Counted from the stretch's first letter, positions 1 to 6,658 are shown. The stretch is 12,080 nt of DNA from an uncultured Thomasclavelia sp. (GCA_910588165.1 CAJUOR010000058.1:1-12080), one strand, 5' to 3'. Notes: a model not told the origin generated them from the letters alone. Translations and numbers: made by a program.

Positions 1-3
1 TAT

Positions 4-915
4 TCATTCTCCCTTTTTTCTTCTTGGATGAAACTTTTGATATGTTTCGTTCATTTTCTTTGTTGATACATGCGTATAAATGGTTGTCGTGGCAATGTTT
101 TCATGCCCTAACAACTCTTGTATTGACCTTAAATCCGCCCCATTCTCCAACAAATGCGTTGCGAATGTATGTCTTAAAATATGCGGATGTAAATGTTTTG
201 TCAATGGTGAACTTTGCGATAACTGTTGCAAAATAGTCCATAATCTTTCTCTTGATAAAGGCGTTGCTTGCTTTGTTATGAATAGATATTGTGAGTTTTT
301 ATCATTTAATAATTGGGGTCTGTCTTTTTGAATATAAGCTTCTAAATGCGTCATAACTTTAGAAGCAACAGGTAACATACGCTCCTTGTTCCCCTTCCCT
401 TTACAGACAATATAGCCGGCATTGATATGTAGACAACTCATGGTTAAAGAACATAGCTCCGAAGCCCTTAGACCTGTCGCATACATGAGTTCAAACATAC
501 AATGATTTCGTCTTTGAACTGGTGTATGTAACGGTATAGAGGATAAAAACAGCCGGACTTCCTTTTCGCTTAAGGCATCGGGAAGTTTTTGCTTTAACTT
601 CGGACTTTCTAAAAAGCAGGAAACATCATATTGAGCTAAATGGTCTAAAACCAGATAATGATGAAAGCTTCTTAAAATAGTCATAATATGAGCTAATGTA
701 CGTTCTTCTATGCCTATTTTATCTCTAAATGCAATGTAATCCTCAATGATTTCTTTCGTAATAGTACTGACGTCTTCAATTTCACAATCTGTTAAATATG
801 TGAAATAACGACCAATTTCTGCCATATAGTTATCAACTGTCCGTTTTGATAAGCCTAATTCTACTTGCAGATAGCGTCTATATTCAGTTTTGATATCCGT
901 TAACCTCATACTCAC
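4..915 (-). CDS. xerD: Tyrosine site-specific recombinase XerD
   Basis: This tyrosine recombinase of 303 residues most likely works with XerC at the dif site to resolve chromosome dimers before division. The N-terminal SAM-like core-binding domain covers about residues 5-90. The catalytic domain follows, with the complete active set: R150 (in ATGLR), K174 (in KGKGNKE), H245 and R248 (in HILRH), H271 (in LGHEN) and the nucleophile Y280 (in IYTHV). Length and spacing match XerC/XerD. I chose the GTG start at 915 because the Shine-Dalgarno AGGGTGAT lies a suitable distance upstream; the ATG two codons later is less well spaced. The position after spoIIM matches the spoIIM-xerD neighbourhood of Bacillus and favours XerD over XerC or a phage integrase; no phage genes or att-like repeats are seen nearby. 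Chromosomal XerD is well supported, but XerC and XerD cannot be separated with certainty by eye. Confidence 0.9.
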   Translation of the reverse strand: MSMRLTDIKTEYRRYLQVELGLSKRTVDNYMAEIGRYFTYLTDCEIEDVSTITKEIIEDYIAFRDKIGIEERTLAHIMTILRSFHHYLVLDHLAQYDVSCFLESPKLKQKLPDALSEKEVRLFLSSIPLHTPVQRRNHCMFELMYATGLRASELCSLTMSCLHINAGYIVCKGKGNKERMLPVASKVMTHLEAYIQKDRPQLLNDKNSQYLFITKQATPLSRERLWTILQQLSQSSPLTKHLHPHILRHTFATHLLENGADLRSIQELLGHENIATTTIYTHVSTKKMNETYQKFHPRRKKGE

Positions 916-932
916 AAAATATCACCCTATTT

Positions 933-960
933 ATTATATAATAAAATATATCTAAATCAA
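933..960 (-). promoter_or_regulatory. Candidate sigma-A promoter for xerD
   Basis: On the minus strand TTGATT (960-955) and TATAAT (938-933) are separated by 16 nt in the 63-bp gap between spoIIM and xerD. The -10 is perfect and the -35 matches four of six bases. The expected start, near 926, would leave a very short leader that begins in the ribosome binding site. This is a tentative call because the gap is very AT-rich. Confidence 0.35.
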
Positions 961-978
961 AGCATTTTGATAAGCAAA

Positions 979-1584
979 CTATAAGCCGAAAATGTGATAC
1001 AAGAATGGCAATAAATAAATCTTAAATAACACGGATACTAATACAAGTGCCAAAGCAATCAAGATAAAATTTAAAAAATGATTTAAGACGGACTTTAAGG
1101 ATAAGGTATTCTTTTTGATAAAACAAGTTAAAAAGATAGACATGGATACTTCATAAGCGACAGCGCACAATAATAGAAACGCAATCAATTCAAAGAAAAC
1201 AAATGGAATCAAGGTTAAGATGATACCTGCTATCCCCTTTAAAGCATAGACTTCAATATATAACATACATGAAAAACCAACCTGTAATCCTTTCGTAAAC
1301 AAAATAAACGAAAGTAATGGAACACCTAATAATGAGAGTCCTAAAAAGAAAACCGAAAAAATCAAGAAAATATTACTGGCGAGATTACTTTGAATCATCG
1401 CCGGATCTTTTATGTAAGATAAGCTTAAAACAGATGTGATAAGGTCATTTAGCGATTTAAGGGATTCGCTATCCTGCCTTGTGAATATCACGCAGCCAAA
1501 GCTAAAACCGGCGATTAAGAGGCCTAAATTAAATAAATAGATAAAACGATATGTTTTTAAATGTGCAAAAAAACGAGTTAACAT
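979..1584 (-). CDS. spoIIM: Stage II sporulation protein M (engulfment, DMP complex)
   Basis: The predicted product is a 201-residue polytopic membrane protein of the SpoIIM family. In Bacillus SpoIIM joins SpoIID and SpoIIP in the mother-cell membrane complex that remodels peptidoglycan during engulfment. Visible hydrophobic segments lie near residues 15-34, 72-96, 116-155 (probably two spans) and 171-198, with a charged loop at about 35-70 after the first span. No catalytic motif is expected, since SpoIIM is a scaffold. I use the ATG at 1584 rather than the one at 1602. AAGGTGG (1595-1589) and GGAAGG (1597-1592) precede it, the upstream ATG has no ribosome binding site, and a sigma-E -10 at 1613-1606 would start the transcript at about 1600. 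Its place between dinB and xerD partly matches the Bacillus order spoIIM-xerD. Identity rests on topology, length, context and promoter type more than on signature residues. Confidence 0.82.
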   Translation of the reverse strand: MLTRFFAHLKTYRFIYLFNLGLLIAGFSFGCVIFTRQDSESLKSLNDLITSVLSLSYIKDPAMIQSNLASNIFLIFSVFFLGLSLLGVPLLSFILFTKGLQVGFSCMLYIEVYALKGIAGIILTLIPFVFFELIAFLLLCAVAYEVSMSIFLTCFIKKNTLSLKSVLNHFLNFILIALALVLVSVLFKIYLLPFLYHIFGL

Positions 1585-1605
1585 AATGCCACCTTCCTTC
1601 ATTGA

Positions 1606-1634
1606 AGTGTATGCTTGTCTACTCGTGTTTATAA
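1606..1634 (-). promoter_or_regulatory. Sigma-E-type promoter for spoIIM
   Basis: On the minus strand CATACACT (1613-1606) matches the sigma-E -10 consensus CATACANT at every defined base. It follows TTATAAA (1634-1628), which keeps the ATA core of the sigma-E -35, with a 14-nt spacer as in Bacillus. The element overlaps the last codons of dinB. spoIIM belongs to the mother-cell sigma-E regulon in Bacillus, so element and gene agree. The predicted start near 1600 lies just upstream of the ribosome binding site used for the ATG at 1584. Confidence 0.6.
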
Positions 1635-2812
1635 CCTTTTTTATTTTTAATCAGTTGTGAAGCACGCATGAAGCTATCTTGATGGTGCTTGTTCAACTTC
1701 TCTAACAGATCATCTGTCATATTTTTAGGAGTGGGCTCTTCCCTTTGATAATCAAATAATGATAACTGTTTGATGCGTTTTTTTTCATTGATGGTGTTGT
1801 TTAAACTAACACCGAGTAATCGTAGAGGTCGTCCGTCATAATGACGATCTAATAAAATCAAAATATGACTGACTAAAATTTCATAATCGTTTGTATAATC
1901 GTTTAACGATAAAGACCTAACGGTACTTTCAAATCGTGAATATTTCATTGTAATAGAAATGTTATTTCCAACTAAATGACGTTTTTTAGCACGTGCTACT
2001 ATATGTTGAGTTAGATCTTGCAAAATCTCTTTAATTTGAGTTTCATCACTCACATCATTTTGGAATGTTGTAGAATGTCCCACTGATTTTAAAGCGCGAC
2101 TTTCGATATGGAGTTTTGAAAAATCTAAACCATTAGCGTGCTGATAATACAGCAATGTATGATTTCCTAAAATATTTCGAACTATATCAAAATTTTTAGA
2201 ATTAGCTAAATCTCCGATAGTCAATATACCTAGCTCTTTAAGCTTAGGTGCTGTTTTCTTACCAATCCCGTACATATCATCAATTGGCAGTGGCCATAGT
2301 TTTTCTTTGATATTAGATCTTATAATCATCGTTATTCCCATTGGTTTTTTCATGTCACTTGCCATTTTAGATAAGAATTTATTAGGAGATATCCCTATAC
2401 TACATTGTATATTCAGTTTTTCAAAAACTTCTGTTTGCATTTTTAATGCAGTTTGATAAATTCCGCCATATTGATTAACAATATCACTTACATCCACATA
2501 GCATTCATCAATGCTTGCGATTTCAATTTTATCAGAATAGTTCGCAATAATATCAAAAAATTGAGATGAAGTTTTACGATAAAGTTCAAAATGCGGTTCG
2601 GCAATAATAAGCTTTGGGCATTTTTCTAGGGCTAAATATATAGGCATCGCGGAGTGAATACCATATTTTCGAGCTTCATATGAAGCTGTTGTAACGATGC
2701 CACGCCTAGAGTTATGAGCTACAATGAGCGGTTTATTCCGATATTCCGGATGCTCATTTAATTCACACGATGCAAAGAATGCATTCATATCAATATGAAA
2801 TATAATTTGCAT
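1619..2812 (-). CDS. dinB: Y-family translesion DNA polymerase IV (DinB)
   Basis: This 397-residue Y-family polymerase copies past damaged template bases with low fidelity. The catalytic carboxylates are D8 (in FHIDMN) and the pair D102-E103 (in SIDECYVD). F13 is the steric gate against ribonucleotides, as in E. coli DinB. The palm and fingers region reads SYEARKYGIHSAMP at residues 44-57, and the helix-hairpin-helix thumb motif is YGIGKKTAPKLKELGI near 180. The C-terminal little-finger domain ends with QLSLF (349-353), a standard sliding-clamp binding motif, and a basic tail. The ATG at 2812 follows GGGAGGTGAG, a strong ribosome binding site. The gene is complete with no missing key residue. 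It lies 57 bp downstream of spo0A and shortly before spoIIM, an unusual site for a repair polymerase. A perfect inverted repeat lies just upstream. Confidence 0.93.
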   Translation of the reverse strand: MQIIFHIDMNAFFASCELNEHPEYRNKPLIVAHNSRRGIVTTASYEARKYGIHSAMPIYLALEKCPKLIIAEPHFELYRKTSSQFFDIIANYSDKIEIASIDECYVDVSDIVNQYGGIYQTALKMQTEVFEKLNIQCSIGISPNKFLSKMASDMKKPMGITMIIRSNIKEKLWPLPIDDMYGIGKKTAPKLKELGILTIGDLANSKNFDIVRNILGNHTLLYYQHANGLDFSKLHIESRALKSVGHSTTFQNDVSDETQIKEILQDLTQHIVARAKKRHLVGNNISITMKYSRFESTVRSLSLNDYTNDYEILVSHILILLDRHYDGRPLRLLGVSLNNTINEKKRIKQLSLFDYQREEPTPKNMTDDLLEKLNKHHQDSFMRASQLIKNKKGYKHE

Positions 2813-2827
2813 GATGGCTCACCTCCC

Positions 2828-2856
2828 TATATCTATTTTATCAGAAAATAGATATA
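2828..2856. repeat. Perfect 12-bp inverted repeat upstream of dinB
   Basis: Arms TATATCTATTTT (2828-2839) and AAAATAGATATA (2845-2856) are exact reverse complements separated by ATCAG. The repeat fills most of the 57-bp gap between the spo0A stop and the dinB start and ends directly beside the dinB ribosome binding site (2827-2818). No run of T follows on the minus strand, so it is not a normal intrinsic terminator. It resembles an operator or an mRNA hairpin next to the ribosome binding site. It does not match the Firmicutes LexA box, whose half-sites are CGAAC and GTTCG. Confidence 0.75.
2835..2843 (-). promoter_or_regulatory. Candidate extended -10 promoter for dinB
   Basis: On the minus strand TGATAAAAT gives an extended -10 (TGN followed by TAAAAT, five of six consensus bases) in the loop and right arm of the inverted repeat. 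No good -35 lies 17 nt upstream, which extended -10 promoters can tolerate. The start would fall near 2828, just before the ribosome binding site. The call is weak because the region is AT-rich. Confidence 0.3.
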
Positions 2857-2869
2857 AATGCGATAGCTA

Positions 2870-3688
2870 TTAAAGTTGTTTGACGAAAGCTGCAGTTCTT
2901 TTGGTTTTATATTCTAATCTTAACTTGTCAGCAATCATTGCGATGAATTCAGAATTGGTTGGTTTAGCTTTTGTTGAACTAACAGTATAACCGAAAATAT
3001 CATCAATAGCGTCTGTGTTCCCCCTGTTCCAAGCGACTTCAATAGCATGGCGAATAGCTCTTTCAACACGTGAAGAAGTTGTGTTGTATTGTCTTGCAAT
3101 TTCAGGATATAAAACTTTTGTAACTTGGCCTAAGATATCTGTATCATAGAAAGTGCGTAATATAGCCGTTCTTAAATACATGTAACCTTTGATATGTGCA
3201 GGTATACCAACTTCATGAAGAATTTCAGTAATTTCATTTTCTAATTTAACTTTCTGATATTTCTTGTTTTCGTTGGCATTAAAAGTTGAAAGCGGCTGCA
3301 TATCTTGAAATGTCATATCGATAATATCGCATAGTGAAGTGATAAAATAGCGAATATCAAACGGTTTCTTAAAGCAGTAATCAATACTAAAGTCAGTTAA
3401 TCTTGCATACATGATTTCATTCATGTAACCTGAAGTGCATACAATCTTTCTTAATTGGACTTCACTTTTCTTTCTAATTTGTGAAAGTACACCTAGACCA
3501 TCAATACCCGGAAGCATCAAATCTAAAATTAACATATCATAATGTTGATTAGTTAATTCTTCTAAGCACGCTTGTCCATCGCTTACAGTTTGAACATAGC
3601 CAAATTGATGTGTTGCTATTAGTTCCTTTCTTAGCATTGCCAAAAATTCTTTATTTTCGTCAGCCAGTAATAAACGAAGATTATTCAT
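2870..3688 (-). CDS. spo0A: Sporulation master regulator Spo0A
   Basis: Spo0A is the phosphorelay-activated response regulator that switches cells into sporulation by binding 0A boxes. The 272-residue protein has a receiver domain (about 3-125) with acidic pocket D10-E11, phospho-acceptor D56 (in LILDLMLPGIDG), T85 and K108 (in KKPFD). A short linker leads to the Spo0A-type DNA-binding domain (about 150-260) with HEVGIPAHIKGYMYLR, the helix-turn-helix stretch TTSSRVERAIRHAIEVAW and YTVSSTKAKPTNSEFIA, all nearly identical to Bacillus Spo0A. I chose the ATG at 3688, which follows AAAGAGG (3701-3695) by 6 nt and gives the normal family N-terminus; a longer reading from 3724 adds 12 residues without a ribosome binding site. 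The C-terminus runs about 10 residues past the usual KLRLEHK end. Its position downstream of spoIVB is the classical one, and it has its own promoter region with 0A boxes. Confidence 0.97.
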   Translation of the reverse strand: MNNLRLLLADENKEFLAMLRKELIATHQFGYVQTVSDGQACLEELTNQHYDMLILDLMLPGIDGLGVLSQIRKKSEVQLRKIVCTSGYMNEIMYARLTDFSIDYCFKKPFDIRYFITSLCDIIDMTFQDMQPLSTFNANENKKYQKVKLENEITEILHEVGIPAHIKGYMYLRTAILRTFYDTDILGQVTKVLYPEIARQYNTTSSRVERAIRHAIEVAWNRGNTDAIDDIFGYTVSSTKAKPTNSEFIAMIADKLRLEYKTKRTAAFVKQL

Positions 3689-3694
3689 ACGATT

Positions 3695-3701
3695 CCTCTT
3701 T
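3695..3701 (-). promoter_or_regulatory. Ribosome binding site that fixes the spo0A start
   Basis: AAAGAGG on the minus strand ends 6 nt before the ATG at 3688. The site lies inside the longer frame that opens at 3724, so it supports the shorter protein. Confidence 0.7.
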
Positions 3702-3729
3702 CCACGTCCCATAATTTCTAGCAAGACAC

Positions 3730-3735
3730 ATTATA
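3730..3735 (-). promoter_or_regulatory. Perfect -10 element, probable vegetative spo0A promoter
   Basis: TATAAT lies on the minus strand about 42 nt before the spo0A ATG. No convincing -35 is seen 16-18 nt upstream: the best hexamer, TTTATT, is poor. Transcription would begin near 3723. A second TATAAT lies at 3811-3806, directly beside a 0A box. I saw no convincing sigma-H promoter (AGGA and GAAT elements) in this gap, although Bacillus spo0A has one. Confidence 0.4.
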
Positions 3736-3814
3736 ATGGGATTTTTTACTAAAATAAACAAATTTTAAATTAAAACATAATTTTTTAATAAAAATTTGAA
3801 GGAAAATTATATAT

Positions 3815-3821
3815 TTCGACA
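3815..3821 (-). promoter_or_regulatory. Spo0A-binding site (0A box), proximal
   Basis: The minus strand reads TGTCGAA, a perfect core 0A box, in the context AATTGTCGAAATA. It lies about 130 bp upstream of the spo0A start and ends three bases before the TATAAT at 3811-3806. At that spot Spo0A would be expected to block rather than recruit RNA polymerase. The site suggests autoregulation of spo0A. Confidence 0.6.
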
Positions 3822-3847
3822 ATTTTAAAGAAATTACGATGAAGAAA

Positions 3848-3854
3848 TGTCGAA
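3848..3854 (+). promoter_or_regulatory. Spo0A-binding site (0A box), distal
   Basis: The plus strand reads TGTCGAA in the context AAATGTCGAAATT, a second perfect core box. It faces the opposite way to the box at 3815-3821 with centres 33 bp apart, about three helical turns, so two Spo0A dimers could sit on the same DNA face. It lies between the spoIVB terminator and the spo0A -10 elements. Confidence 0.6.
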
Positions 3855-3886
3855 ATTTAGCTCTTTATTTTTCCGAATTTTACCAT

Positions 3887-3916
3887 AAAAAAAATAAGAA
3901 AGGACGAAAACGCCCT
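3887..3916 (-). terminator. Intrinsic terminator after spoIVB
   Basis: On the minus strand AGGGCG-TTTT-CGTCCT forms a 6-bp stem with one G-U pair and a 4-nt loop (3916-3901), followed by TTCTTA and eight T residues ending at 3887. The stem starts within the spoIVB TAG stop codon. It would end the long nusB-to-spoIVB operon and separate it from spo0A. The stem is short, but the T tract is strong. Confidence 0.7.
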
Positions 3917-4931
3917 AACTTATCATCTTGTTATTTTCCTCTAACATCCACTCAATATACAAGCCGTACCCCTGATCGACATCATCAATCGACACATGTG
4001 TCACGGCGCCGATGAGCTTGCCATTTTGAATGATCGGTGAGCCACTCATGCCTTGCACAACCCCATTTGTTTGAGCAAGTAGAGATTCGTCGGTGATTTT
4101 AAAAGTCAAGCCTTTGATTTCTTGGCTTGTTTGGGTTTCTAAAGAAGTGATTTCAATGCTGTAGCTTTTGACTTCATGTCCTTGGACAACCGTCAAAATA
4201 TTAGCTTCTCCTAATACAACTTCCGATTGGCTGGCAACTTCAATTTGCGATACATCATCTTTATAGAGCGTATCATAATAACCATAGATACCATACTGAT
4301 TGTTTAACTTAACGTTACCTAAATACTTCGTTTTTTCAATCCTAGCTAATTTCTGTCCGGGGTGTCCATTACTGCTTTTATCGACTGATAAAATATAAGC
4401 ATCAAATGCCTCTCCGGCACTTATTTCCAATAAACTAGACGCTTCAATATCGGTTTCTATCATTGGGTGTCCTAAAGCCCCAAAAGTACTTGTTTCGGGG
4501 TCATAAAAGGTAATGGTTCCGATTCCCGACAAATTGTCTTTGATATACAAGCCGGTTTTAAAACTGTCATTAGCTTTATCGTAATAAACTTCTAAAGTTT
4601 CCTCTACAAGCTTACCTTGACGTTCTATTTGAACAGAAAGGAAGGTTTGATTCGGTAAAGCCTGACGAATGTAACGAACTAAATCATCGTTAGAAGTAAT
4701 GGGATTACCTTCAATAGATTTGATTAAATCACCGCTTTTAAAAGTATCGGCATTAGGATTAACCGTCTTGCCTTCAGCTTCAAAACTATAATCACCGGTT
4801 ACCAAAACGCCATCATAACGCATCACAACACCGATAGATTCACCACCGGGAATCACCGTTTTGGCTAAAGCCAAACATATATTAAGTGAAAACATCAAAG
4901 GAAGAATGAATAATGCGAGAGTTTTTTTCAC
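3915..4931 (-). CDS. spoIVB: SpoIVB serine peptidase (S55), sigma-K checkpoint signal
   Basis: SpoIVB is made in the forespore and secreted into the space between the two membranes, where it cleaves SpoIVFA so that SpoIVFB can process pro-sigma-K. The 338-residue protein starts with a lysine pair and a hydrophobic segment (about 4-23) acting as a signal or anchor. A PDZ domain (about 33-115) follows, with KSGDLIKSIEG. The S55 peptidase domain then carries the triad H155 (in GALGHPM), D281 (in KITDESL) and S296 (in GMSGSPI), at the same Asp-to-Ser spacing as Bacillus SpoIVB. I chose the GTG at 4931 because AAAGGAGG (4947-4940) ends 8 nt before it; the longer reading from a TTG at 4961 has no ribosome binding site and puts ten polar residues before the signal segment. 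The protein is shorter than the Bacillus one (about 426). It lies in the classical recN-spoIVB-spo0A order. Confidence 0.96.
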   Translation of the reverse strand: MKKTLALFILPLMFSLNICLALAKTVIPGGESIGVVMRYDGVLVTGDYSFEAEGKTVNPNADTFKSGDLIKSIEGNPITSNDDLVRYIRQALPNQTFLSVQIERQGKLVEETLEVYYDKANDSFKTGLYIKDNLSGIGTITFYDPETSTFGALGHPMIETDIEASSLLEISAGEAFDAYILSVDKSSNGHPGQKLARIEKTKYLGNVKLNNQYGIYGYYDTLYKDDVSQIEVASQSEVVLGEANILTVVQGHEVKSYSIEITSLETQTSQEIKGLTFKITDESLLAQTNGVVQGMSGSPIIQNGKLIGAVTHVSIDDVDQGYGLYIEWMLEENNKMIS

Positions 4932-4939
4932 ACTCGATG

Positions 4940-4947
4940 CCTCCTTT
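4940..4947 (-). promoter_or_regulatory. Ribosome binding site that fixes the spoIVB GTG start
   Basis: AAAGGAGG on the minus strand is a near-perfect Shine-Dalgarno sequence 8 nt before the GTG at 4931. It lies inside the longer frame that opens with TTG at 4961, so it argues against that start. Confidence 0.8.
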
Positions 4948-4988
4948 GAATGAGATGACAATTCTATTGTTTGTCTTTTAGAGGATTA

Positions 4989-5018
4989 TATGATGTTTAG
5001 TTTTTACCATTTTCATTT
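4989..5018 (-). promoter_or_regulatory. Candidate sigma-G promoter for spoIVB
   Basis: On the minus strand CATCATA (4995-4989) fits the sigma-G -10 consensus CATNHTA. AAATG (5018-5014), 18 nt upstream, matches four of five bases of the -35 consensus GHATR. The element overlaps the end of recN and lies about 60 bp before the spoIVB start. Bacillus spoIVB is read by forespore sigma factors, which fits, but short motifs arise easily in AT-rich DNA. Confidence 0.4.
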
Positions 5019-6658
5019 AACAGATAGCGTGCATTTTCTAAAGCGCTGCTGTTGATAGTGTCATTAGACAACATTTTAGCGATTTCTTCAACTCTTTCTT
5101 CATTACTTAGCCATTTGGCTTCCGTTTTAGTTCGTTCATCGACTAAATGTTTATAAACAAATAGGTGATTTTTAGCAAAACTTGCAACTTGAGGCAAGTG
5201 CGTAATACAGATGACTTGAGCATTTTTGGCAATTTCTTTCATTTTTCGCCCAATCGCAAAAGCTACTTTACCGCTGACACCTGTATCAACTTCATCAAAG
5301 ATTATAGTTGAAACACCTTCTAATTTTGTAAAGATACACTTCATACCTAACATCAAGCGTGATAATTCACCACCGCTGGCAACATCGCTTAATTTTTGAA
5401 GTTTTTGGCCGACATTCGTACTAATCATAAAAGACATATGGTCTATACCTGTTTCAGATAAAACCTCTGATTTTTGAAATTCACAAGAAAATTGTGTGTT
5501 TTCCATATATAAGTCTACCAAAACCGCTAAAATATCACTTTCTAATAGCTTGGCTTTGTTTTGTCTTAAGATACTGATTTGTTTTGCAATTTTGGTTGCT
5601 TCGTCTTTTTTTAATGCTAATTCTTTCTCCTTTTTTACCAATAAGCTTTCTTTATTTTCAATCAAAGAAATTTTTTCTTCAAATTCATCACGTTTAGCTA
5701 AAATCATTGCGACATCATAACCGTATTGGCGTTGCAATTTACGAATTAAAAACAAACGATTTTGAATTTCTTCATAGCGATATTCATCAAATACTAACTC
5801 GTCTTTAAAACTTTCGATTTCCTCTGTCATATCGGTTAATTGATAATATAAATCAGACATACGCTCTTGAAGGTTGGCTAATTGTTCATCTTCCAAATTT
5901 GAGAAAATATGTTCAGCTTGATACAATTGGTCGATTGCCCCTCTGTCACTGTTTAAATGATGTAAGACCTCTGAAAGTTTGGCATTTGTTTTTTCAAATT
6001 CACTCATGCGTTTTTTTTCAGCCTCTAAAGCTTCTATTTCGCCTTCGTGCAAATCAGCTTCCTCTATCTCATGCAATTTGGCTTTATAAAAATCTATCTG
6101 TTCTTCATCTGAAGGTGTATTTAATAAGGTTTCATAGTCTTTTTTCGCATTGCTATAGGCTTTATATGCCTGTTGATACACTTTTAAAAGCCCCGTCATT
6201 TCGCTACCTATATAATTATCTAGTAGGCTTAAATGAATTTTATCATTAAGTAAGTATTGCGTTTCAAACTGTGAATGAATGTCTGCTAGATGTTGACCAA
6301 TCTGTTTTAAAAGTCCGGCTGAAACAAGACGATAATTTAAACGTGCCTGACTTTTTCCTTCGGCACTGATTTCACGACTGATAACTAATTCATCTTCCCT
6401 TTCAAAACCGGCTTCTTGTAAAAAGGCTTGCAATTTAAAATTTTGCGCAATATCAAAAACACCTTCAACAATCGCTTTTTTAGCACCGCTTTTAACCATA
6501 AAAGAAGTAGCTCTAGCCCCCATTAAAAGACTAATTGCATCGATAATAATAGATTTACCTGCACCTGTTTCACCTGTTAAAACACTCATTCCCGAATCAA
6601 ATTCAATCTGCACTTCATCAATAATTGCAAAATCAACAATTCTTAAGCTCGAAAGCAT
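4997..6658 (-). CDS. recN: DNA repair ATPase RecN (SMC-like)
   Basis: RecN is an SMC-like ATPase recruited early to double-strand breaks, where it aids recombination with RecA. The 553-residue protein has the Walker A motif GETGAGKS at 29-36, two long heptad-rich coiled-coil arms (about 155-400), the ABC signature ASGGELSRLML near 427-437 and the Walker B stretch TIIFDEVDTGVSG near 451-463, followed by the H-loop region ITHLPQVA. Length is close to that of Bacillus RecN (576). The ATG at 6658 follows an excellent ribosome binding site, GGAGGTGAG. The gene begins 17 bp after tlyA; the argR/ahrC gene usually found between them in Bacillus is absent. All ATPase motifs are intact. Confidence 0.97.
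   Translation of the reverse strand: MLSSLRIVDFAIIDEVQIEFDSGMSVLTGETGAGKSIIIDAISLLMGARATSFMVKSGAKKAIVEGVFDIAQNFKLQAFLQEAGFEREDELVISREISAEGKSQARLNYRLVSAGLLKQIGQHLADIHSQFETQYLLNDKIHLSLLDNYIGSEMTGLLKVYQQAYKAYSNAKKDYETLLNTPSDEEQIDFYKAKLHEIEEADLHEGEIEALEAEKKRMSEFEKTNAKLSEVLHHLNSDRGAIDQLYQAEHIFSNLEDEQLANLQERMSDLYYQLTDMTEEIESFKDELVFDEYRYEEIQNRLFLIRKLQRQYGYDVAMILAKRDEFEEKISLIENKESLLVKKEKELALKKDEATKIAKQISILRQNKAKLLESDILAVLVDLYMENTQFSCEFQKSEVLSETGIDHMSFMISTNVGQKLQKLSDVASGGELSRLMLGMKCIFTKLEGVSTIIFDEVDTGVSGKVAFAIGRKMKEIAKNAQVICITHLPQVASFAKNHLFVYKHLVDERTKTEAKWLSNEERVEEIAKMLSNDTINSSALENARYLLNENGKN

Noticed and set aside
24..331. Plus-strand open frames opposite xerD
   Set aside because: They lie wholly opposite a well-conserved gene, have no recognisable domains or good ribosome binding sites, and are best explained as antisense shadows. 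The same applies to the plus-strand frames opposite recN, dxs, ispA and xseA.
4..915. The tyrosine recombinase as a phage or integron integrase
   Set aside because: Length, motifs and its place after spoIIM fit chromosomal XerD, and no att-like repeats, cargo genes or tRNA are nearby.
956..971. ATCAAA-ATGC-TTTGAT hairpin after spoIIM as a terminator
   Set aside because: The stem is only 6 bp with one G-C pair and no run of T follows. It also overlaps the candidate xerD -35, so it is more likely chance in AT-rich DNA.
2828..2856. The dinB-upstream inverted repeat as an intrinsic terminator of spo0A
   Set aside because: The arm on the dinB side is followed by GGGAGG, not a T tract, and the stem is AT-rich.
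3689..3724. A 12-residue N-terminal extension of Spo0A starting at 3724
   Set aside because: The extension has no family counterpart and no ribosome binding site, while AAAGAGG sits correctly before the ATG at 3688.
3725..3886. A small gene or structured RNA in the spoIVB-spo0A gap
   Set aside because: The stretch is strongly AT-rich with no credible frame preceded by a ribosome binding site and no long stem apart from the spoIVB terminator. The 0A boxes and -10 elements account for what is recognisable.
4932..4961. A longer SpoIVB starting with TTG at 4961
   Set aside because: There is no ribosome binding site for it, and the strong AAAGGAGG lies inside it, correctly spaced for the GTG at 4931.
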